Of a DNA stretch of 6,574 bases, positions 4,923-6,574 are shown in pieces. How positions within the stretch are numbered: position 1 is the first letter of the stretch; every line of letters begins with the position of its first letter. The stretch comes from Thermoflexales bacterium. Its GTDB lineage: Bacteria > Chloroflexota > Anaerolineae > Fen-1058. Position numbers and translations under genes: made by a program. The stretch is from NCBI GenBank assembly GCA_017999195.1, contig JAGOBP010000238.1, positions 1 to 6,574 of the forward strand. The letters are read 5' to 3'. Below the pieces are notes generated by a model that saw only the letters and a program-made list of their open reading frames with translations, was not told the origin of the DNA and did no database searches.

Positions 4923-6375
4923 ACGTCGTCGTAGACGCCGTCGCCGCTTGCAGCGTGGCGTACAGCGATAGCGTCTTATCTAACTTCACTAACTCGATCA
5001 CGCGTGCCACGTCTTTAGAGCAGGCGGCCAGTCGCAATTCGCCGCCGCGATCGTGTGCGGCGCGATTCAGTTTTAACAGCGCGGCCAAACCGGCGCTGGC
5101 TAAGAAGGCCGTCTCGCTGAAGTCCAGCACCAGGCGCGCGTTGGTGGTCAGGGCGGCTTCGCAGTCGCGCAGGATGTCGGGCGCGGTCTGCGCATCGAAG
5201 CGGCGCGGCACCTTGATGACGTTCCACTGCTGCACCGCGCGCGGCGCAACTTCAACCGGCGCGGTCGAGGCAGTCAGCGCGGTGTCGATCGACGGCAGCA
5301 TCTCAAAAAACCGATCGAGTTTGATCAAGGCCAATGTGCGCTTGATGGGTTCCGGCACGGCGACCAAACGCACATCGCCGCCCGCGTCGCGCGCCTTCTT
5401 GCCCAGAGCCACCAGTGATCCGATCGCGGCACTATCGATGAAGGTCGCGGCGGACAAATCGATGATGAGGAACGGCGTTTGCGCCAAGGCCGCTTCGGCG
5501 TTGGTCACAAAACCCGATTGGTTACCGCGATCCAAGCGGCCCGTCACCTTCAAAATCGCCTTGTTTTCCAGCATAATTGCGTCGCTGTGGGGCAGGGCAG
5601 GGCTGGGCGAAGACTGTCCGCGCATGAGCCACCACTGCCGCACGAAGAACGTGCCGAAGCCGAACATATCCACGACGTAGCGCTTCCACAGGCGGCGCGG
5701 TTCTTGCAGCAAACGATAGATCCATTCCAGGCCGGACTTCTGCATCCACTGCGGGGCGCGTTTGGTCTTGCCCGCGATGAAGTCCAGCGTGCCGCCCACG
5801 CCGATGGCGACCGGCACTTTCAGATCACGCGCGTGCATGCCGATCCATTTTTCTTGCTTGGGATTGCCAAAGGCGACCAGCAGAATATCCGGTCTGGCCG
5901 CGTTGATCTGATCGACAAGGTCATGGCTCATTTCCAGCACCGGCTTATTGGGCGGCGACATGAGGCCCGCAATCTTGAGCGTGGGATGTTTGGCCGTGAG
6001 CACTTCGGCGGCCTTGGCCGCGATGCCGGGGGCCGCGCCCAAGAGGTATATGGAATAGCCTTGCTGCGCGGCGCGTTCGGCCAGGGCCGGCACCAAATCC
6101 GCGCCGGTGACACGGCCTTCCAGCGGCACGCCTAACAGTCGCGCGCCCCAGACCAGCGGCATGCCATCGGCGGTGGCCATATCGGCTTCTTGCAGCAAGA
6201 AGCGCAGTTCCGGGTCTTTCAACGACTTCACCACGAAGTCCGCGTTGACCGTGGCGATCTGATGCACCTTGCCCGACGCTCGCCCCGCCGCGATGAAGCC
6301 CGCGATGCGATCGAGCGCGTCCGGCATCGTCAGATCGTCAATCGGGACGCCGAGGATGATGAGGAGTTTACGCAT
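4921..6375 (-). CDS. WecG/TagA/CpsF-family glycosyltransferase fused to two C-terminal STAS domains
   Basis: A 484-residue fusion. Residues 1-248 form a complete WecG/TagA/CpsF (GT26) glycosyltransferase, a family that adds ManNAc-type or other sugars from UDP donors to a lipid-linked first sugar at the membrane. Visible motifs are ATVNADF (T42), ATADGMPLVWG (D70), GRVTGADLVP (R88), YLLGAAPG, FGNPKQEKW (Q174), GVGGTLDFIAG and the C-terminal appendage RAPQWMQKSGLEWIYRLLQE; T42, D70 and R88 match in spacing the conserved catalytic residues of TagA. A short linker (QSSPSPALPHSD, 254-265) leads to STAS 1 (about 268-370, nucleotides 5574-5266) with D314-S315-A316-A317, and STAS 2 (about 384-478, nucleotides 5226-4942) with A426-S427-A428-G429. 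Ordinary family members end near residue 250. The ATG at 6375 is chosen because the fold begins there (RKLLIILGVPIDDLTM) with a weak AAGG 9 bases upstream; the frame stays open to 6453, but only through the heptamer repeats. No sugar donor can be assigned from the sequence alone. Confidence 0.93.
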   Translation of the reverse strand: MRKLLIILGVPIDDLTMPDALDRIAGFIAAGRASGKVHQIATVNADFVVKSLKDPELRFLLQEADMATADGMPLVWGARLLGVPLEGRVTGADLVPALAERAAQQGYSIYLLGAAPGIAAKAAEVLTAKHPTLKIAGLMSPPNKPVLEMSHDLVDQINAARPDILLVAFGNPKQEKWIGMHARDLKVPVAIGVGGTLDFIAGKTKRAPQWMQKSGLEWIYRLLQEPRRLWKRYVVDMFGFGTFFVRQWWLMRGQSSPSPALPHSDAIMLENKAILKVTGRLDRGNQSGFVTNAEAALAQTPFLIIDLSAATFIDSAAIGSLVALGKKARDAGGDVRLVAVPEPIKRTLALIKLDRFFEMLPSIDTALTASTAPVEVAPRAVQQWNVIKVPRRFDAQTAPDILRDCEAALTTNARLVLDFSETAFLASAGLAALLKLNRAAHDRGGELRLAACSKDVARVIELVKLDKTLSLYATLQAATASTTT

Positions 6376-6392
6376 GGGTGACCGCCTTAGTG

Positions 6393-6483
6393 AATAACTC
6401 GTATTGCGTAATTCGTGTTGCGTGTTGCGTGATGCGTGTTGGTCATTTGTCATTTTTCATTGTTAATTGAGCATTGTTCATTG
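6393..6483 (-). repeat. Thirteen in-register degenerate heptamer repeats
   Basis: Read on the minus strand from the base after the upstream stop codon, 91 bases divide exactly into 13 units of 7. The first six are of type CAATGAA (CAATGAA, CAATGCT, CAATTAA, CAATGAA, AAATGAC, AAATGAC). The next six are of type CAACACG (CAACACG, CATCACG, CAACACG, CAACACG, AATTACG, CAATACG). The last (AGTTATT) is decayed. The array fills nearly the whole gap between the sugar transferase and the glycosyltransferase-STAS gene and is clearly less GC-rich than the genes. Similar heptad tandem repeats (STRR) are known in cyanobacteria; a role here is unknown. No convincing promoter, terminator hairpin or spacer-repeat structure is seen within it. 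Confidence 0.85.
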
Positions 6484-6574
6484 CTAATACGCACCGCGAC
6501 CGGTAACGACCGCCGGAATCGTCATCAGCAGAATCTTGATGTCGTTCCAGACGCTTTGTTCCGAGATGTATTGC
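6484..6574 (-). CDS. Bacterial sugar transferase, C-terminal end (runs in from the right edge)
   Basis: Only the last 29 residues and the TAG stop are inside the window. The segment YISEQSVWNDIKILLMTI followed by PAVVTGRGAY is a close match to the typical end of polyprenyl-phosphate sugar transferases of the WbaP/WcaJ/PglC superfamily, which commonly finish with a SLW-DIKILL-T-PAV-GRGAY pattern. These membrane enzymes transfer sugar-1-phosphate from an NDP-sugar to undecaprenyl phosphate, the first step of exopolysaccharide or O-antigen unit assembly. A WecG/TagA-family enzyme directly downstream fits as the second sugar-adding step. Whether the full protein has the N-terminal membrane domain of WbaP/WcaJ cannot be seen. 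Confidence 0.85.
   Translation of the reverse strand, partial: QYISEQSVWNDIKILLMTIPAVVTGRGAY

Noticed and set aside
4901..5680. Plus-strand open frame (259 codons) opposite the STAS part of the glycosyltransferase fusion
   Set aside because: Ser/Arg/Ala-rich translation without motifs, antisense to two clear STAS domains; a shadow frame.
6376..6453. Upstream extension of the glycosyltransferase-STAS protein by 26 residues
   Set aside because: The extension is translated from the heptamer repeat array and is not like any family N-terminus; the fold begins at the ATG at 6375.
6393..6483. Possible CRISPR array
   Set aside because: The units are contiguous 7-mers with no unique spacers; this is a short tandem repeat.
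6393..6483. Possible internal promoter for the glycosyltransferase-STAS gene in the AT-richer gap
   Set aside because: No pair of boxes resembling -35 and -10 at proper spacing stands out from the repeat sequence, so a promoter cannot be supported from the sequence.

Overview
The window is a tightly packed stretch of GC-rich bacterial DNA in which every gene lies on the minus strand, so transcription runs from high to low coordinates. It reads as the middle of one long operon: intercistronic gaps are 2 to 20 bases, or 4-base ATGA overlaps, except for one gap of about 110 bases filled with heptamer repeats. The style (stand-alone STAS proteins, a GAF-SpoIIE phosphatase, short heptad repeats between genes, WecG/TagA-family enzymes with added domains) suggests Chloroflexota (Anaerolineae or Chloroflexia). 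This is an inference from protein flavour, because no phylogenetic marker is present.

Layout in order of transcription. (1) 6574-6484: the last 29 residues of a canonical bacterial sugar transferase (polyprenyl-phosphate phosphoglycosyl transferase). (2) 6483-6393: thirteen in-register 7-bp repeat units. (3) 6375-4921: a WecG/TagA/CpsF glycosyltransferase fused to two STAS domains. (4) 4910-3318: a three-part fusion of sugar nucleotidyltransferase, left-handed beta-helix and a second, shortened phosphoglycosyl-transferase domain. (5) 3313-2951 and (6) 2930-2589: two single-domain STAS proteins (anti-sigma-factor-antagonist type). (7) 2586-1105: a GAF plus SpoIIE/PP2C phosphatase. (8) 1108-668: an RsbW/SpoIIAB-like histidine-kinase-fold protein. 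(9) 664-278: a single-domain response regulator. (10) 281-1: the start of a PAS-domain signalling protein that runs off the left edge.

Taken together, this is a complete partner-switching circuit (antagonists, kinase, phosphatase) with two-component-like inputs (PAS protein, receiver), co-transcribed with enzymes that start and extend a lipid-linked surface polysaccharide. No sigma factor or DNA-binding protein is visible. Two STAS domains are instead fused directly to a glycosyltransferase, so the simplest reading is that STAS/kinase/phosphatase switching acts on the polysaccharide machinery itself. The four STAS domains carry four different versions of the phospho-switch motif (DSAA, ASAG, GSTG, DSSG). 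The fusion enzyme downstream has unusual residues in both of its catalytic cores. These features make the window a good candidate for an undescribed partner-switch-controlled exopolysaccharide system.
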